Part shown: piece by piece, positions 1 through 11,800 of the stretch
How the letters are laid out: the number at the start of each line of letters is the position of its first letter
How positions within the stretch are numbered: position 1 is the stretch's first letter
Source of the DNA: a virus
Virus record (IMG/VR): IMGVR_UViG_3300017969_005422
Span: 1 to 25,755 of that record
Reading direction: 5' to 3' (one strand)
DNA: 25,755 nucleotides
Program-made: the position numbers and the translations under genes
Notes under the pieces: model-generated
Told to the model about the DNA's origin: nothing
Databases searched by the model: none
Seen by the model: the letters and a program-made list of their open reading frames with translations, nothing else

Positions 1-3000
1 CCAGAATCATATAAATCGGCACTTGATAAGTTGAAAGGATTTTTCACAAATTCTGCAAAAGAAGCATCAGAAAAAATAGGTGAAAAAGTTACAGATAGTG
101 CGACTGAAAAACTTAAGGATTTCGGAACAGATAGTGTCACGGATAAAATAAAAAGTAGATCAGAGGATGTATCTGGATCAAAAGGACCTAGTTTGATTGA
201 ACGATTCGGTAAAATTGATACCAAGAAATTAATACAAGGAGCAGCTGCCATGGGGATTCTTGCAGGTGCGTTGTGGATTGTATCAAAAGCACTTCAAGAA
301 TTTAATAAAGTAGAATGGGCATCGGTTGCAAAAGGAACGATTGCGATGGGAACACTCGTGGGTGGATTGTACGGTGTATCAAAAGCATTAGACGCAACAA
401 AAAGTTCTTTAATAAAAGGTGCTATTGCACTTGCAATAATGGGAGCTGCTTTGATACCAGCTGCCTACGGGTTTCAGTTATTCTCAGAAGTATCATGGGA
501 AAGCTTGGCAGTTGCAGGTGTTGCACTTATCGGACTGACTGCAGCTGTTGCGGGATTGGGAGCAATTATGAGTTCGGGTGTAGGTGCAATGATGCTTGGA
601 TTAGGTGCAGTTGCACTTGCTGGATTAGGAGCATCATTGTTACCTTTGGCATATGCGTTAGAACTTGCAACACCTGGATTGCTTTCACTTGGGATTGTAT
701 TATCCAAGTTATCGGATATAGGAGTTGCTAGTTTATTTGGAATTGCTGGTGGAATAAGTGCAATAGGGGCTGCATTAATGGGATTGGGTGCTGGTGGTGG
801 TATGGGTTCTGTGATGAGTGGTGTGGGTAACATGCTAGGTTCTATGGGAAATTCTATTGCTGGATTATTTGGTGCTGACACAGATAAATTAAATGAAAAT
901 CCACTTGATAGAATATTGAGATTTGCAAATGAAAGTGGAAACTTACAAGCTGCAACAGATGCTCTTGAAAGATTTTCTGTAATAGATTTAAGTGGATTTG
1001 CGGTAAATATTTCCGAGGACTTTGAAGAAAAACTTGGAATGGTTACGAGTAGTCTAGATGGATTTTTTGAAATGTTCAAAGGTATCAACGCAGGTGTAGT
1101 TTTAAATTTACCTGCCATGGCAATGGGAATGGAGATATTATTATCGTCTATGGCAAGAAATGGAATGAGAATAAAAGTTTCTATGGGTAAGGTATTGAGT
1201 ACTTTATCTGATGGTATGGCAGACTTTATTAATTCACTTGAAGATGCAAAACCAAAGATAATAGGTATGTTACCAACAATGGCAGTAGGAATTGCAGGAC
1301 TTGCGACTACATTATCATCTGACATTGCAAAATTACCCGATGATGTAGATGATATGTTGGAATTGCTTGGAGAATCTATTGATGATTTATTTGATGAAAT
1401 TGATGATACAGACTTTGGTGCATTAAAATATTTTCCGGCTCTTAATTTGTCAATAATTCCTATGTTAAATGATTTATCCAAATTAAATTTTGCTTCGTTC
1501 GTGGGAGTTGATAGTGCAATGGAATCAATTGGGAAGGGATTAGAAGAACTTGCTGATTATATAGACGATGGTGAATTGGAAATATTATCAAAGTTTTCTA
1601 GTGGAAGTGCTAACTTAATTGCTATGATTATATCATTATCTAAGTTAGCAGGTGCAGCTGATTCTGTTAAAAAGGTATTTCAAAACATAAAATTTGGATT
1701 AGATTATATTGCAGAGATACCATACGAACAATTATCTACAAATAAAATAGGTTTGCTAAAAACATTTTCTGTAAAGTTAGTTGATGCGTTTTCTGTATTT
1801 TACAATAATACTTTAGATCCAGTCGTTGAGGGAATGCGAACATTGACACAGGAATTATATACTATGTGTGATGCAATTGATAAATTAGATTCTGAAAAAA
1901 TAAATAGACTAAAAACTTTATCAACTGGTTCCACAAATCTACCACCTCAAGATCCATTTGAAACTAAAAAAGTTAATCCAATGGTTGTAACAAAACCAAA
2001 TAATGTAGAAAGTTTAGTAACTCAGAAAATAACTTCAACTGAAGACGAAAGATTGCGAGATATTTTCATAACAAAAACCGGAGGTGTTGAAAATTTTAAT
2101 AAATTAATTAAACTTGGAGAAGAATCCTCTCGTGCTCTTAAACAAGCATTTGATTTTGGAAAAAAATACGGAACTTACAACGAAGCATCTGAGTTTGAAG
2201 CCGATGCACCTTCTTATACATTCAAAGATGAATCAATGCAAGCAAAGTATCAAGAGTTAATGAAAATAAGGGGTGATAAGTTCGATACTTACTTTGATCA
2301 CAAACGATCTATGCAAGATAAATTTATGGATCATCATAAAGCAAGTATAAAAACTAGTCTCGGTCGCGATAGAGTTTCTCAGGCATTTTATAAGCAATCT
2401 GAAAAATACGAAGATATGGGGGCAATAAATACTCCTCAATTAGATATTACTTCAAATATTACCCCAGTTATGCAACAAAAATCACAACAACTAATTTCTG
2501 ATGGAATTGGTGACACAACTACACAAATGTATAATACAGGAACAGGAATGTTAGATACTCAAAAATCAATGGAAGATGTTTTAAGTGCAGTAAACACAAA
2601 TGTAAATTCAAGTGGGTTGTTTGGAATATTTAGTGCATTGTCGACATTTACTGCGGATACTTTTATTACTGGTATAGGCAATGCAACTAATGCAATATTA
2701 GCATTTACAAGTTCATTAGAAAGTATGTCGGTTAGTAACATAAAAATACTTGATAATATTACCAAAATAATTACTACCGAAAAAAACATAGAATCTGGAT
2801 TTAATTCAACATTATCTGAAATACAATCAACACCAAACGAAAGTGAATCAGTAACCAACATTAGTACCGTAAATCAGAGTACAATACAACCAAGTGACCA
2901 AAAATTAAAAGATAATACAGAAGTTGTTGCAAAATTGAATGAACTTATAGGATTAATGAGAACCGGTGGCATTGCGGTAAATGTAGATGGACGCAAAGTG

Positions 3001-3030
3001 TCAAAGGCAATCGCATCGTCACATGATTAA
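1..3030 (+). CDS. Tail tape-measure-like protein, 5' end cut by window
   Basis: The frame is open from the first base of the window, so the true start lies upstream; a TTG at 31 is possible but nothing marks it as a start. About 1000 residues are visible. Bases ~230-850 encode a long run of Gly/Ala-rich hydrophobic helices (for example GAAAMGILAG and GLGASLLPLA) containing a loose repeat with W-x-S followed by SKAL. The middle is mixed helical sequence and the last third is polar. The C-terminus has NVDGRKVSKAIA, a short 'DG+KV-x-x-AI' tail often seen at the end of tape-measure and related tail proteins. Such proteins set tail length inside the tube and are ejected with the DNA; the hydrophobic part may act in the membrane. 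The next gene starts 14 bases on and is also a tail gene. The assignment rests on composition, length and context, not on a sharp motif, so another large tail-lumen protein is possible. Confidence 0.7.
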   Translation, partial: PESYKSALDKLKGFFTNSAKEASEKIGEKVTDSATEKLKDFGTDSVTDKIKSRSEDVSGSKGPSLIERFGKIDTKKLIQGAAAMGILAGALWIVSKALQEFNKVEWASVAKGTIAMGTLVGGLYGVSKALDATKSSLIKGAIALAIMGAALIPAAYGFQLFSEVSWESLAVAGVALIGLTAAVAGLGAIMSSGVGAMMLGLGAVALAGLGASLLPLAYALELATPGLLSLGIVLSKLSDIGVASLFGIAGGISAIGAALMGLGAGGGMGSVMSGVGNMLGSMGNSIAGLFGADTDKLNENPLDRILRFANESGNLQAATDALERFSVIDLSGFAVNISEDFEEKLGMVTSSLDGFFEMFKGINAGVVLNLPAMAMGMEILLSSMARNGMRIKVSMGKVLSTLSDGMADFINSLEDAKPKIIGMLPTMAVGIAGLATTLSSDIAKLPDDVDDMLELLGESIDDLFDEIDDTDFGALKYFPALNLSIIPMLNDLSKLNFASFVGVDSAMESIGKGLEELADYIDDGELEILSKFSSGSANLIAMIISLSKLAGAADSVKKVFQNIKFGLDYIAEIPYEQLSTNKIGLLKTFSVKLVDAFSVFYNNTLDPVVEGMRTLTQELYTMCDAIDKLDSEKINRLKTLSTGSTNLPPQDPFETKKVNPMVVTKPNNVESLVTQKITSTEDERLRDIFITKTGGVENFNKLIKLGEESSRALKQAFDFGKKYGTYNEASEFEADAPSYTFKDESMQAKYQELMKIRGDKFDTYFDHKRSMQDKFMDHHKASIKTSLGRDRVSQAFYKQSEKYEDMGAINTPQLDITSNITPVMQQKSQQLISDGIGDTTTQMYNTGTGMLDTQKSMEDVLSAVNTNVNSSGLFGIFSALSTFTADTFITGIGNATNAILAFTSSLESMSVSNIKILDNITKIITTEKNIESGFNSTLSEIQSTPNESESVTNISTVNQSTIQPSDQKLKDNTEVVAKLNELIGLMRTGGIAVNVDGRKVSKAIASSHD

Positions 3031-3044
3031 AACAAATATTTGAA

Positions 3045-6000
3045 ATGAGTACACCCGAAGAAGCATCATCTGGACCTTGGAAACCAATGCCAGAAAAATT
3101 AATAACTCCATATACTAAGTTTAATTCATCTAGTGATAGATTGTCATTAAATCGTGGAATATCTAAAATATATACGGGCAGAGGAACAATATATTCAGAG
3201 GCACAACCAGATGATGCACAAAAGTGGACATATAAATTCTCAAGTGAATCGGACAAAGAAGAAAATAGGTACGGTAGAAAAATAAATCGTGGTGGTGACC
3301 CAAATGGAAATTCTGAACTTGTACCACAATTAGGTGTTTATCCTGGAATTGTAGATGTAGAAAAAAAAGAAAAAAAAGATTTTGAAACTGTAAATAAGTA
3401 TGCTGGACAAACTCATGCTCACCATGAAACATTTAAAACCGATATGGAATTTGCAATACGGAACAACGGATTTAATTCGGTTGGAATGCAAAATGACACA
3501 AAGAGGAAAGAAATTATTGACTCACTTGCTTCTAATAATAATGATTTAATCGGTCAGTATCTACCCAAGTCCAATAAAGATGAAGACTTCGTAAGTAATT
3601 CAAAACTAAAGTATGAAAGTAGATATGATAATAATAAAGATCATTTAAATAAAAAAAAGATACCATCATACAAATCCGGATCGAAAACAAAATCAGATGA
3701 ATACGATAAATTATATCCATTGTCAGATGATATAGCTGATGTTAAAACTGAACATCAAACATGGAAAAGTTGGGATTTTATACCTTTTGTTTTACATGAT
3801 TTAGTTAATAAAAAATATTTACCATTTCGTTCATACATCAATGCTATCTCTGATCAGTCAGATGCACAATACACTGCGGTGAAATATTTAGGAAGAGCTG
3901 ATAGTGTTCAAGTATATAATGGATTTACACGGATTCTGTCACTCGATTTTACTGCGGTTTCGTTTACACTTGAAGAACTACATCCGATGTGGCAACGATT
4001 AAATTATTTAGTTGGGTTAACGCAACCATCTGGATATACAAATATGAAAGACGGTGACCTTGGTCCTGCTCATAGTAGCTTTGTAATTCCACCTTTTATA
4101 CGAATGAATTTAGGTGATATGTATAAAGACCAACCTTGTATTATAACTTCAGTTGGATTGACTATACCACAAGAAGCATCGTGGGAGTTAACAAAGGATT
4201 CAAGTGTAAAACGAGAAGGTGGAAATTATGAATTTTTAAACGGCACAATAAAAAAACCAGATATATTGGTTGGTCAATACCCAAACATGGCACAAGTAAA
4301 TATTTCATTTACATTGCTTGAGAAAAGATTACCAAAAACTAAAAATAGACACTTTGGTCATTACAACAGAGAAGATAATGAATGGGATGTAAATCATTAT
4401 CCAGACAAAAAAGGAGATCGTAAAAAGGGATTTAATTATAATCTAATACACTCGGATCCAGACGAGGTTCAACGAGAGTTGGTTGGTGAAATTGAACCAA
4501 GTGAACCCATCGAACCAAATACAATTATTAGAAAAGAGATAGATCCCTTTGAGGGTTCGGATACACATAAATGTACAACATATCCACCCTCACATTATTA
4601 CAAACAAAATGGAAACTTAACAAAAAAAGATCAAGAACGCATAGATTCAGAAGTTGCCGAGTGGAAAAAATGTGCGTGTGAGCATATAGCAAAGATTATG
4701 AATGAAGAATCTGCGGATTCATGTGTTTGGGAGGATGATTGTATTAAAACTATAAATGGAAAAATAGTTCCAGAAGGGTTAAAATGTACATATACAACTG
4801 CATTTCAATCAGATCCTGTAAAAGAAGATGATGAAGTAAAGAAACCTCCAATGTGTCCATATGAAATAGGTGATTTTAAACAAACAGATGAAAAAGGAAG
4901 GGTAATTGGTTACCAAAATAAGTCTTTATTTGAAAATGACAGTTCAAACTATATAGAGTTTTTGAAGGGTAGAAATCTAAATTATTGGATTAAAGATTTG
5001 ACAGATTATCTTGCAAATGAAATGGGTCAACCAAAATTTGGAAGCAGTGGATACAAATACGAAACAATAAACGGTACACCTTCTATGTACAATGTAAAAA
5101 AAGTTACCAGTGGTAGTTTAGTGTTGGAATTTGATTCAGAAGGATTTCCCTTTTCATACAATGGTGCACCGATTGATTCATCTATTTCGGGTGATTTTAA
5201 AGTAAATTGTAGTTCCGATGATAAAATGACTGACCGAGAACTTGCCGGAAATTATCAACCGTCAATAGTTGTTGATTTAAATTCTAACTTTAAAATAATA
5301 ATTGATGCAGAAAAAGATCACTACATTACAAAAGAAAATTATACAAATACATCAAGTGTAAAAAGTATGCTGGCTGAGTGGGTTGCAAAAACCATGTCAA
5401 AATATGCGGATAATGGTCGTACCTCAGAAGCAAAGGAGTCGTGGATTAACTTAGACAGAGAAGAAACTGATATTTATTATGTTCCATATGAAACTGATTT
5501 TGCAAAACAAATAACTGCATATAAAGTATTTCCTGGAAAATCTGATTATGTAAACTACGAAGTTGATAACGATGTTTCTGAAAAATTAAATATAGGTGGA
5601 GGTAAGAAATATGCACAATTAAAATTTGGAATGTATGCAATTGTTAGTAACTCTGTTGAAAAATTATCTGGAACTACAACCGAGAAGCAAATGGAAAGTA
5701 CAATTGGTGATACTTTGTATAGATTATTCTTTGAACAAAATTACTACGGAGGGGCAACAACAGGAACACTATCATCCGGATCTGGTGTGAGTAATCGTGA
5801 TGTAAGTGGTGATGGAACTCAACTTGATTCACAAGAGAATGCAAAGAAATTTTTAGATCCTGGAAATCTAGGTCCATTGAAGGAACGAAAAGACGCATTA
5901 GAAAGACTAAAGTCAAATGAAATTGAATTACAAAAACAAATGCGAAACGAAAATGTTCCATGCCTTAATTATGAAATAGTTGTTGGGAAGTGGAGTGATT

Positions 6001-8597
6001 CTGATAAAAATGTAATAATTGGCAGAATGAAAAACATGGAATATCAGAAAATAATAAAAGAAAAAGTATCAAATGGTGCTACTAGAGTCGCAATTGAGAA
6101 TTTAATATTTATGTTAGATGGTACTTCTTCTTTAGAAATAGAAAAAGCAGAATCTAAATATTATTCAAAATACGATGCAGGAGAACTTACACCTTCGGAT
6201 CCAGAACTTAAAAAATATACCGACATTAATTTCATTGATTCTGAAATTGAAAGAATCAACGAACAAATCAAGGAAATTGAAGATAAACAAAAACGAGGTG
6301 AAATTGAAGATCCAATAAAGGAAGGTTATTATTTTGGAGACGATGATTCTTCGAGTCATTACGAACCTTGGAGAAGTAATCATGCGATGGAAAAAATAGA
6401 TTTCGTAGAAGGAACATTTCCGTCTAGTAATGATTCAACTACTGACGATGATTTTGATGAAAGTGATGAATCCAATTATATTGGTCAACCAAAACCAACT
6501 ACCGAATCACCTACTCCTGTAAAACGACCAATATGGGAGTGGTCTCCGATAGACAGAGCAACAAAATATGAAGTTGAGTTCATGGGTTCTAAGCAGATAA
6601 TATCAAATGCAGTTTTTAAATCTACAATTGATCTTTCTCCCGGAAAGTATACTATAAAAGTAAAAGCAGGTGCTGAATCTCGTTCGGGTAAAATTGATTG
6701 GTCGCAAACAGGAAGTCATACGGTTACTATAAGTGAAAAAGCATTACCACCAAAACCAAACAATTGTCCTTATCCTGTTGTTCGTGAAAAAAATGCAAAG
6801 GATAAGTATGGAAGACTAATAGGTCTTCCTTCGAGTGGAGAGTTTAGTGAAGAACAATTAATTGAACGGAATGTAAAAATGTGGATGGGTGATGTAATGG
6901 CATATATCATTGCAAATGAAAAAATAAGTAGTCTTCCATTTCCAGCAGATCCTTCACAAGTAAGTTGGAGAACTAATGATAAATTTTCTACATCAACTTA
7001 CGGAAGAAGTGATGTTGTTTGGTCATTTTCTGGTAAAAAACTATCAAATCTAAGTGGAGTTGGTAATCCCGTTAAAATCAATGGAAAATCTATAACAGCA
7101 TACAACGAATTTAATAATGCTTGTGGTGAACGAATTGATTCGGATAAAGACACGGCACATAAAACTGATGGTGAAAAATTAGCAACTCCAAAACCAAACG
7201 CAGATACACCAACTGATAATACAAAACCGGAATGGACATGGGAGTCGATAGCATCTGCAAACACATATAAAGTTTCGTTGAGAAAAGTAAAACCATCAAG
7301 TTCATCGGATTCATCCACATGGTCAACGATAAAAGACTATGGAGTAATACAATATAGTCCAGATACATCAGTTACTCCGTTTGCTCCACTTGATGAAGGA
7401 ACTTATGAAATATCTGTGATTGCTGAGAAGAAAAGTGCTAAAAGAAAAGCAAACAGAATGGCCAATCAAAACAAAAAAATTAAAGAAACCATTATGAATG
7501 CTTCGGATGCAGGAACTCATATCGTTGAAATAAAATATGATACACTAAATGCACCAAAACCCACATCCGATGAAACTACAAATAGTAAAACTATAACATG
7601 GACATGGAATGAAATTAAAGATGCGGTACAATATGATGTTTATCTTAAAAAAATTAAATATATGGACAATGGTAATGTAGTTACAATAACCGATTTTGGA
7701 AAGGTTGACAATGTAACTGTACCAAGAATAAGTAAAACTGTACAAACGGTTGAAGATGATGGTTATTACGAAATAAGTGTAATTGCTAGAAATGATACAA
7801 TTAGTTCCGCACCGGGAACACATGTAGTATATGTAGACTCGGATTTTATAGAACCCACTCCGTCACCTTCACCTTCGGCAAGTCCTTCTTCAATCAATTG
7901 TAAAGATTTGTTATTTGATAAATGGAATCCGTTTCCCAATAAAAACGGACTATCTGACATTAGAATTTGTGAGGATTCCATACGTGGTAGAAATCGGTAC
8001 ATTGCAGATGTTGCCGAATATTTAGCTTGTGTTAAATTTAACAAACAATTTGATTCTGGTGATTTTCCAAATACTAGATTACATTCTGCTGGACATTATG
8101 TAAGTGGGGGTGTAATAAAAGGAGTTACTGTTCGCATTGATGGAAAACTTGAAAGACATCCGGTCGGTGACTTGAAAGAAAATATTTTCAATGTAACTAA
8201 GGGTGATCGTTTAGAGAGTGCGTCTGAACGAGAGCAATTTAGAAATTCATTAATTCCAAATTGGAATAAAAATGATACATTTGATAAAATAATAAGTGAT
8301 GCTCCTGAATTGAATAATTGTCCTGGAAGTACTACATATATAGGTTTGAGAGTATTTCATAATAATATACAATGGAAAGGGCAAACCAACGGAGCCGTGC
8401 CAAGTGGCCACGAACCCGGAGATACCAAAGATAAAATGCCAGAGTCTTTGTATAATAAAACACAACAAGATGCGAGTATTTATTTTAAAAAGGAAAAAAA
8501 TGCAAATGATCCTGATAGAGATTTATTAGGTAGATGGTGGTTGACCGAAGAAGAAGATAAGAAAATCCAAATAAAAGCACTGCGAAAAAATATATAA
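3045..8597 (+). CDS. Giant tail/baseplate structural protein with repeated domains
   Basis: 1850 residues, uncommonly large for a baseplate protein. Residues ~240-460 form a conserved-looking virion domain (WKSWDFIPFVLHDLV ... GRADSVQVYNGFTRIL ... LHPMWQRLNYLVGL) resembling tail-tube/baseplate-junction proteins of myoviruses; this is recognition by eye. After it come repeated modules. Cys-containing modules begin near residues 602 and 1237, both with a CPY start, a K-x(0,1)-GR-(V/I/L)-IG motif and W-x-x-D ... Y-(L/I)-ANE; a weaker copy is near 1617. Three FN3-like beta modules begin near 1158, 1393 and 1505 with W-(E/T)-W-(S/E/N)-x-I, then a (T/V)-Y-(K/E/D)-V strand and a closing Y-(T/E)-I-(K/S)-V strand. 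A Pro/Ser linker (EPTPSPSPSASPSS) sits near 1602. ATG start 14 bases after the tape-measure stop, with no clear Shine-Dalgarno. It may join baseplate and surface-exposed adhesive parts in one chain. Exact role unknown. Confidence 0.65.
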   Translation: MSTPEEASSGPWKPMPEKLITPYTKFNSSSDRLSLNRGISKIYTGRGTIYSEAQPDDAQKWTYKFSSESDKEENRYGRKINRGGDPNGNSELVPQLGVYPGIVDVEKKEKKDFETVNKYAGQTHAHHETFKTDMEFAIRNNGFNSVGMQNDTKRKEIIDSLASNNNDLIGQYLPKSNKDEDFVSNSKLKYESRYDNNKDHLNKKKIPSYKSGSKTKSDEYDKLYPLSDDIADVKTEHQTWKSWDFIPFVLHDLVNKKYLPFRSYINAISDQSDAQYTAVKYLGRADSVQVYNGFTRILSLDFTAVSFTLEELHPMWQRLNYLVGLTQPSGYTNMKDGDLGPAHSSFVIPPFIRMNLGDMYKDQPCIITSVGLTIPQEASWELTKDSSVKREGGNYEFLNGTIKKPDILVGQYPNMAQVNISFTLLEKRLPKTKNRHFGHYNREDNEWDVNHYPDKKGDRKKGFNYNLIHSDPDEVQRELVGEIEPSEPIEPNTIIRKEIDPFEGSDTHKCTTYPPSHYYKQNGNLTKKDQERIDSEVAEWKKCACEHIAKIMNEESADSCVWEDDCIKTINGKIVPEGLKCTYTTAFQSDPVKEDDEVKKPPMCPYEIGDFKQTDEKGRVIGYQNKSLFENDSSNYIEFLKGRNLNYWIKDLTDYLANEMGQPKFGSSGYKYETINGTPSMYNVKKVTSGSLVLEFDSEGFPFSYNGAPIDSSISGDFKVNCSSDDKMTDRELAGNYQPSIVVDLNSNFKIIIDAEKDHYITKENYTNTSSVKSMLAEWVAKTMSKYADNGRTSEAKESWINLDREETDIYYVPYETDFAKQITAYKVFPGKSDYVNYEVDNDVSEKLNIGGGKKYAQLKFGMYAIVSNSVEKLSGTTTEKQMESTIGDTLYRLFFEQNYYGGATTGTLSSGSGVSNRDVSGDGTQLDSQENAKKFLDPGNLGPLKERKDALERLKSNEIELQKQMRNENVPCLNYEIVVGKWSDSDKNVIIGRMKNMEYQKIIKEKVSNGATRVAIENLIFMLDGTSSLEIEKAESKYYSKYDAGELTPSDPELKKYTDINFIDSEIERINEQIKEIEDKQKRGEIEDPIKEGYYFGDDDSSSHYEPWRSNHAMEKIDFVEGTFPSSNDSTTDDDFDESDESNYIGQPKPTTESPTPVKRPIWEWSPIDRATKYEVEFMGSKQIISNAVFKSTIDLSPGKYTIKVKAGAESRSGKIDWSQTGSHTVTISEKALPPKPNNCPYPVVREKNAKDKYGRLIGLPSSGEFSEEQLIERNVKMWMGDVMAYIIANEKISSLPFPADPSQVSWRTNDKFSTSTYGRSDVVWSFSGKKLSNLSGVGNPVKINGKSITAYNEFNNACGERIDSDKDTAHKTDGEKLATPKPNADTPTDNTKPEWTWESIASANTYKVSLRKVKPSSSSDSSTWSTIKDYGVIQYSPDTSVTPFAPLDEGTYEISVIAEKKSAKRKANRMANQNKKIKETIMNASDAGTHIVEIKYDTLNAPKPTSDETTNSKTITWTWNEIKDAVQYDVYLKKIKYMDNGNVVTITDFGKVDNVTVPRISKTVQTVEDDGYYEISVIARNDTISSAPGTHVVYVDSDFIEPTPSPSPSASPSSINCKDLLFDKWNPFPNKNGLSDIRICEDSIRGRNRYIADVAEYLACVKFNKQFDSGDFPNTRLHSAGHYVSGGVIKGVTVRIDGKLERHPVGDLKENIFNVTKGDRLESASEREQFRNSLIPNWNKNDTFDKIISDAPELNNCPGSTTYIGLRVFHNNIQWKGQTNGAVPSGHEPGDTKDKMPESLYNKTQQDASIYFKKEKNANDPDRDLLGRWWLTEEEDKKIQIKALRKNI

Positions 8598-8601
8598 GAT
8601 T

Positions 8602-8898
8602 ATGAGATACACATCAGTAAAACGAAAAAAAGATTCAAACGGAAATAGAATAGTTTCAACTGCAATTATACCAAAAATACCACGTAGTAATAATGATACA
8701 TTTGTAATGATTGTCGAACGAACCAGACTTGACCATTTGGCATATAAGTTTTATAAGAATCCAGAATACTGGTGGGTAATTGCAAATGCAAATAATATAA
8801 ATGGAACAATGTATGCAAAATTAGGTTCTCAGATTAGAATCCCAATGAATATTACACAGATAATAGCAGAGTATAATAGAATTAATGAAATGCAATGA
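8602..8898 (+). CDS. gp53/LysM-like baseplate wedge protein
   Basis: 98 residues. The core RLDHLAYKFYKNPEYWWVIA followed by NANNI and GSQIRIP has the pattern of T4 gp53 and other LysM-type baseplate proteins: 'D-x-L-A-x-K-x-Y', a W-W-x-I-A helix, then a short loop and a closing '+-I-x-I-P'. In T4, gp53 joins neighbouring baseplate wedges; LysM-like folds in phage baseplates usually bind other baseplate proteins and not peptidoglycan. The length is short for gp53 (about 196 residues in T4) and closer to a bare LysM module. It starts 4 bases after the giant tail gene, and its stop overlaps the next start in ATGA, so the three genes are very likely translated from one message. Confidence 0.7.
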   Translation: MRYTSVKRKKDSNGNRIVSTAIIPKIPRSNNDTFVMIVERTRLDHLAYKFYKNPEYWWVIANANNINGTMYAKLGSQIRIPMNITQIIAEYNRINEMQ

Positions 8899-11800
8899 GT
8901 AAAAGTGTTATAGAAAAATATCCTTTACCAGATCCAGATGTAAGTCCATATGCCGTCCGTGACTGGGCACGTGAAGATAGATTTGAATTTCCATCTAGAA
9001 ATCATATAAGAGACTGGGTGAGAGAAGAATTTTTAAATCGTGCAAGAAACTTCGGAAGCAGATATACAGAAAGTGGTGAGACTAGTAATTTTTCGGATAC
9101 ATTTGAGAAGTCATATGCAATACCTGCATTGAGTGGAACACCTGAGCAACAAAGCAATTGGGATCAAGCATTGTACAAAGGTTCTAAATCTGCTTGGGTT
9201 AGAATGTGTTCAAATGCAGTTGTTCAATACAGTGAAGATAACATACGGGAGGGGTTAATATTAACTGGTAATACAAATTTCGACGATACCTATGGATTTT
9301 TAAATTCCAATATGAAACGAGATGATGGAAATGCTTCATTGATGGCAAGTTCCGAGGCAGAAACACTTATAGGGTACGATATAAATGGATTACCACACAA
9401 AATACTAGAACCCGATTATAAACATAGACCAAGTCCTGGTATAACATCAGTGGAGTCTGAAGATATTGAACCGGGTAAAAATTTTAGAAGAACCACAATT
9501 TCATTTAATTGTTGGAGTCCTGCACAACTTGATTATTTAGATAACTACTTTTTTCAAGTTGGTAGCACCGTGGTAGTGGAATGGGGGTGGAATACCTTCC
9601 CACGAAATGCATTACTTCCACTAGATAAAAAGGGTGTAAATCATTTAGTTGAAATTTTTAATAATAAGTGGTCAGACGGAAGAACAGAAAAATTTAGTCT
9701 GCCTCCTGCTTCTTTTCATTTACGAAAGGGTAAAGGTAATTATGGGTTTGTTATTGGGATTGTTCATAAATTTGATATGAGTGTTCGTGAGGATGGTGGA
9801 TTTGATTGTAAAATTGAAGTATGTACAATGTCCGAAATTGGACATCAACAAAATCAAAAAGATAATGAAAAAGGTCGGGCAGGAAAAAATTCCGATAAAA
9901 GAATGACACTGCGTGATTTTGTAAACAATCGTCTTGGTATATCGTTAATAAAAGATACCTCTCAAATGAATAAAGAAAATTCTGCTGACACAATTTATGA
10001 TAATGCTATCGAGTTATCAAGAGGTAGGTTTTTTACATTCGATGTAAAACCTTCAAGTAAACCATATTATGCGGGTAAAGATAATAAAGGAGGGACATAT
10101 ATTACAGTTGGGTATTTTATAGATATCCTTAATTTATTTTTTGAAAAAAAATCTAAAGATACAGATGCATTATTGTGTCAATTTTCTTGTTTTAATTCAC
10201 GATGTATCGCACATCCGAATATAAAATCCACAAACGGTGATGTCTTGTTGATACCAAATGCATTATCACCGAGGCACAATCAAATTTCATGGAACGGTCC
10301 CGACTTAAATACACTTGCAGCGGAAAATAGTGCAATTGCAATATTACAAAAAGGAAATGGGTTTGCTAACAATGAATATAAAGCATCAACTGACAATTAT
10401 ATAAGGATGGTTGAGAAAACAAAAGGTTTAAAACCTAACTCAATTAGTACACTTGAAGAAGCACTTAAAAAGTCTCCTCGTGACAACTTACATTCTATAC
10501 TATCAATTAATGCTAAACCTGGTAAAGATCGTCAACACCCAAATTATCATCCTACTAAAAACAATGATGATGTTATGGTAAGTAAACAGGATTGTATTAG
10601 ACCTTTTCCAGATTTTTCAAATATAAAGAACGATGAATTTTCTTTAGAAACAAAAGGTTATTCGGGAAGAATACAAGATTTGTTTATTAATATAGAAGTA
10701 ATAAAAAATGTAGTAAACGAACATGAAGAAGCATCAGATATATTATTAAATGTAATGAAACAAGTTTCTACGGCGGGTGGAGGTTTCTGGGACTTTGCGG
10801 TAATTGGTGGAGACCAAAATACTGCATCTACTACTACTCTTGATTTAATTGATAGAAATTTTTCTGGTACAGAAAATGTTGATGAACAAAAACCAAAAGC
10901 TTGGTTATTCAACCCACATCGTTCTGATAGTATTATTACTGGGTGCGACTTTTCTGCGGCTACAAAATCTGAAATATCATCCCAAGTTTTATTTGGGGCA
11001 GGTGGTGTGACAGGACCGGCTGCATTTTACGGAAGACCAAAAACAATTACAGATTTAATAGCAAATCCTAATAATTTTTCAAAGCAAACAAACGACGCAA
11101 TCGCAAAAAGTTCAGGAACAGGATCAAGTGAAGAAGAAATGGCAGATGAGCAAAAATATATAATTGCAAGAAAAATAGTTGGTGCAACTGCAAATGATAT
11201 AAGTAAGTTTTTAACTTACCCAGAGATGTCAGATGGAGAAACAGACTATGCAATTTCTTATGAAGATGAAGATGGAACAACAAGAATTTTAGAAGCAAAA
11301 AACGAGGAAGAGCAACAAAAGAATATTCAAAAAGTTAGAAACGAAGGAAAAGAAAATTCGATAAAAACAAAAAATAAAGTAACTAATGCAAAAAAATACG
11401 GAGATAGTGCTGGTCGTGCAAAAGCAAAAATGTATCAACGTGCAACTTGGGTATATGTAACCGATGAGTTCATTAAACGAGCAAATAATGAAACTGTAGA
11501 TGGTGAAGGTGATAAAATTAAAGAAGAAGATAGTGCAATTAAAGTTTATCAAAAACTAAAAGGAAAAATAATTAAGTTATCAATTGGAAGTGACACTTGG
11601 AGTGGTGACGAATGGAAAGCCGCAAATGGTGATGAAAAAGATGATATGCTTGAAGATATTGAAGAAGATGAGTTTGCAGTTGAAGAAATACAAAAGTTAG
11701 AAAATGTGAACGATGAATGGAAATATAAAATAAAACTAAGAGAGCAGAAATCACGTGAAGTTGATAATGCAACATTAGCTGCATATTTAAAGGCAAGATC

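Noticed and set aside
315-731. Overlapping + strand frame of 138 codons in the tape-measure-like gene
   Set aside because: The translation is extremely Cys- and Arg-rich without pattern, typical of an out-of-frame reading of Gly/Ala codons.
474-1481. Open frame of 335 codons on the - strand inside the tape-measure-like gene
   Set aside because: It is antisense to a well-supported gene. Its Pro/Ser/Asn/Ile-rich translation is what the reverse of Gly/Ala-rich coding sequence gives, and no ribosome site or family motif is present.
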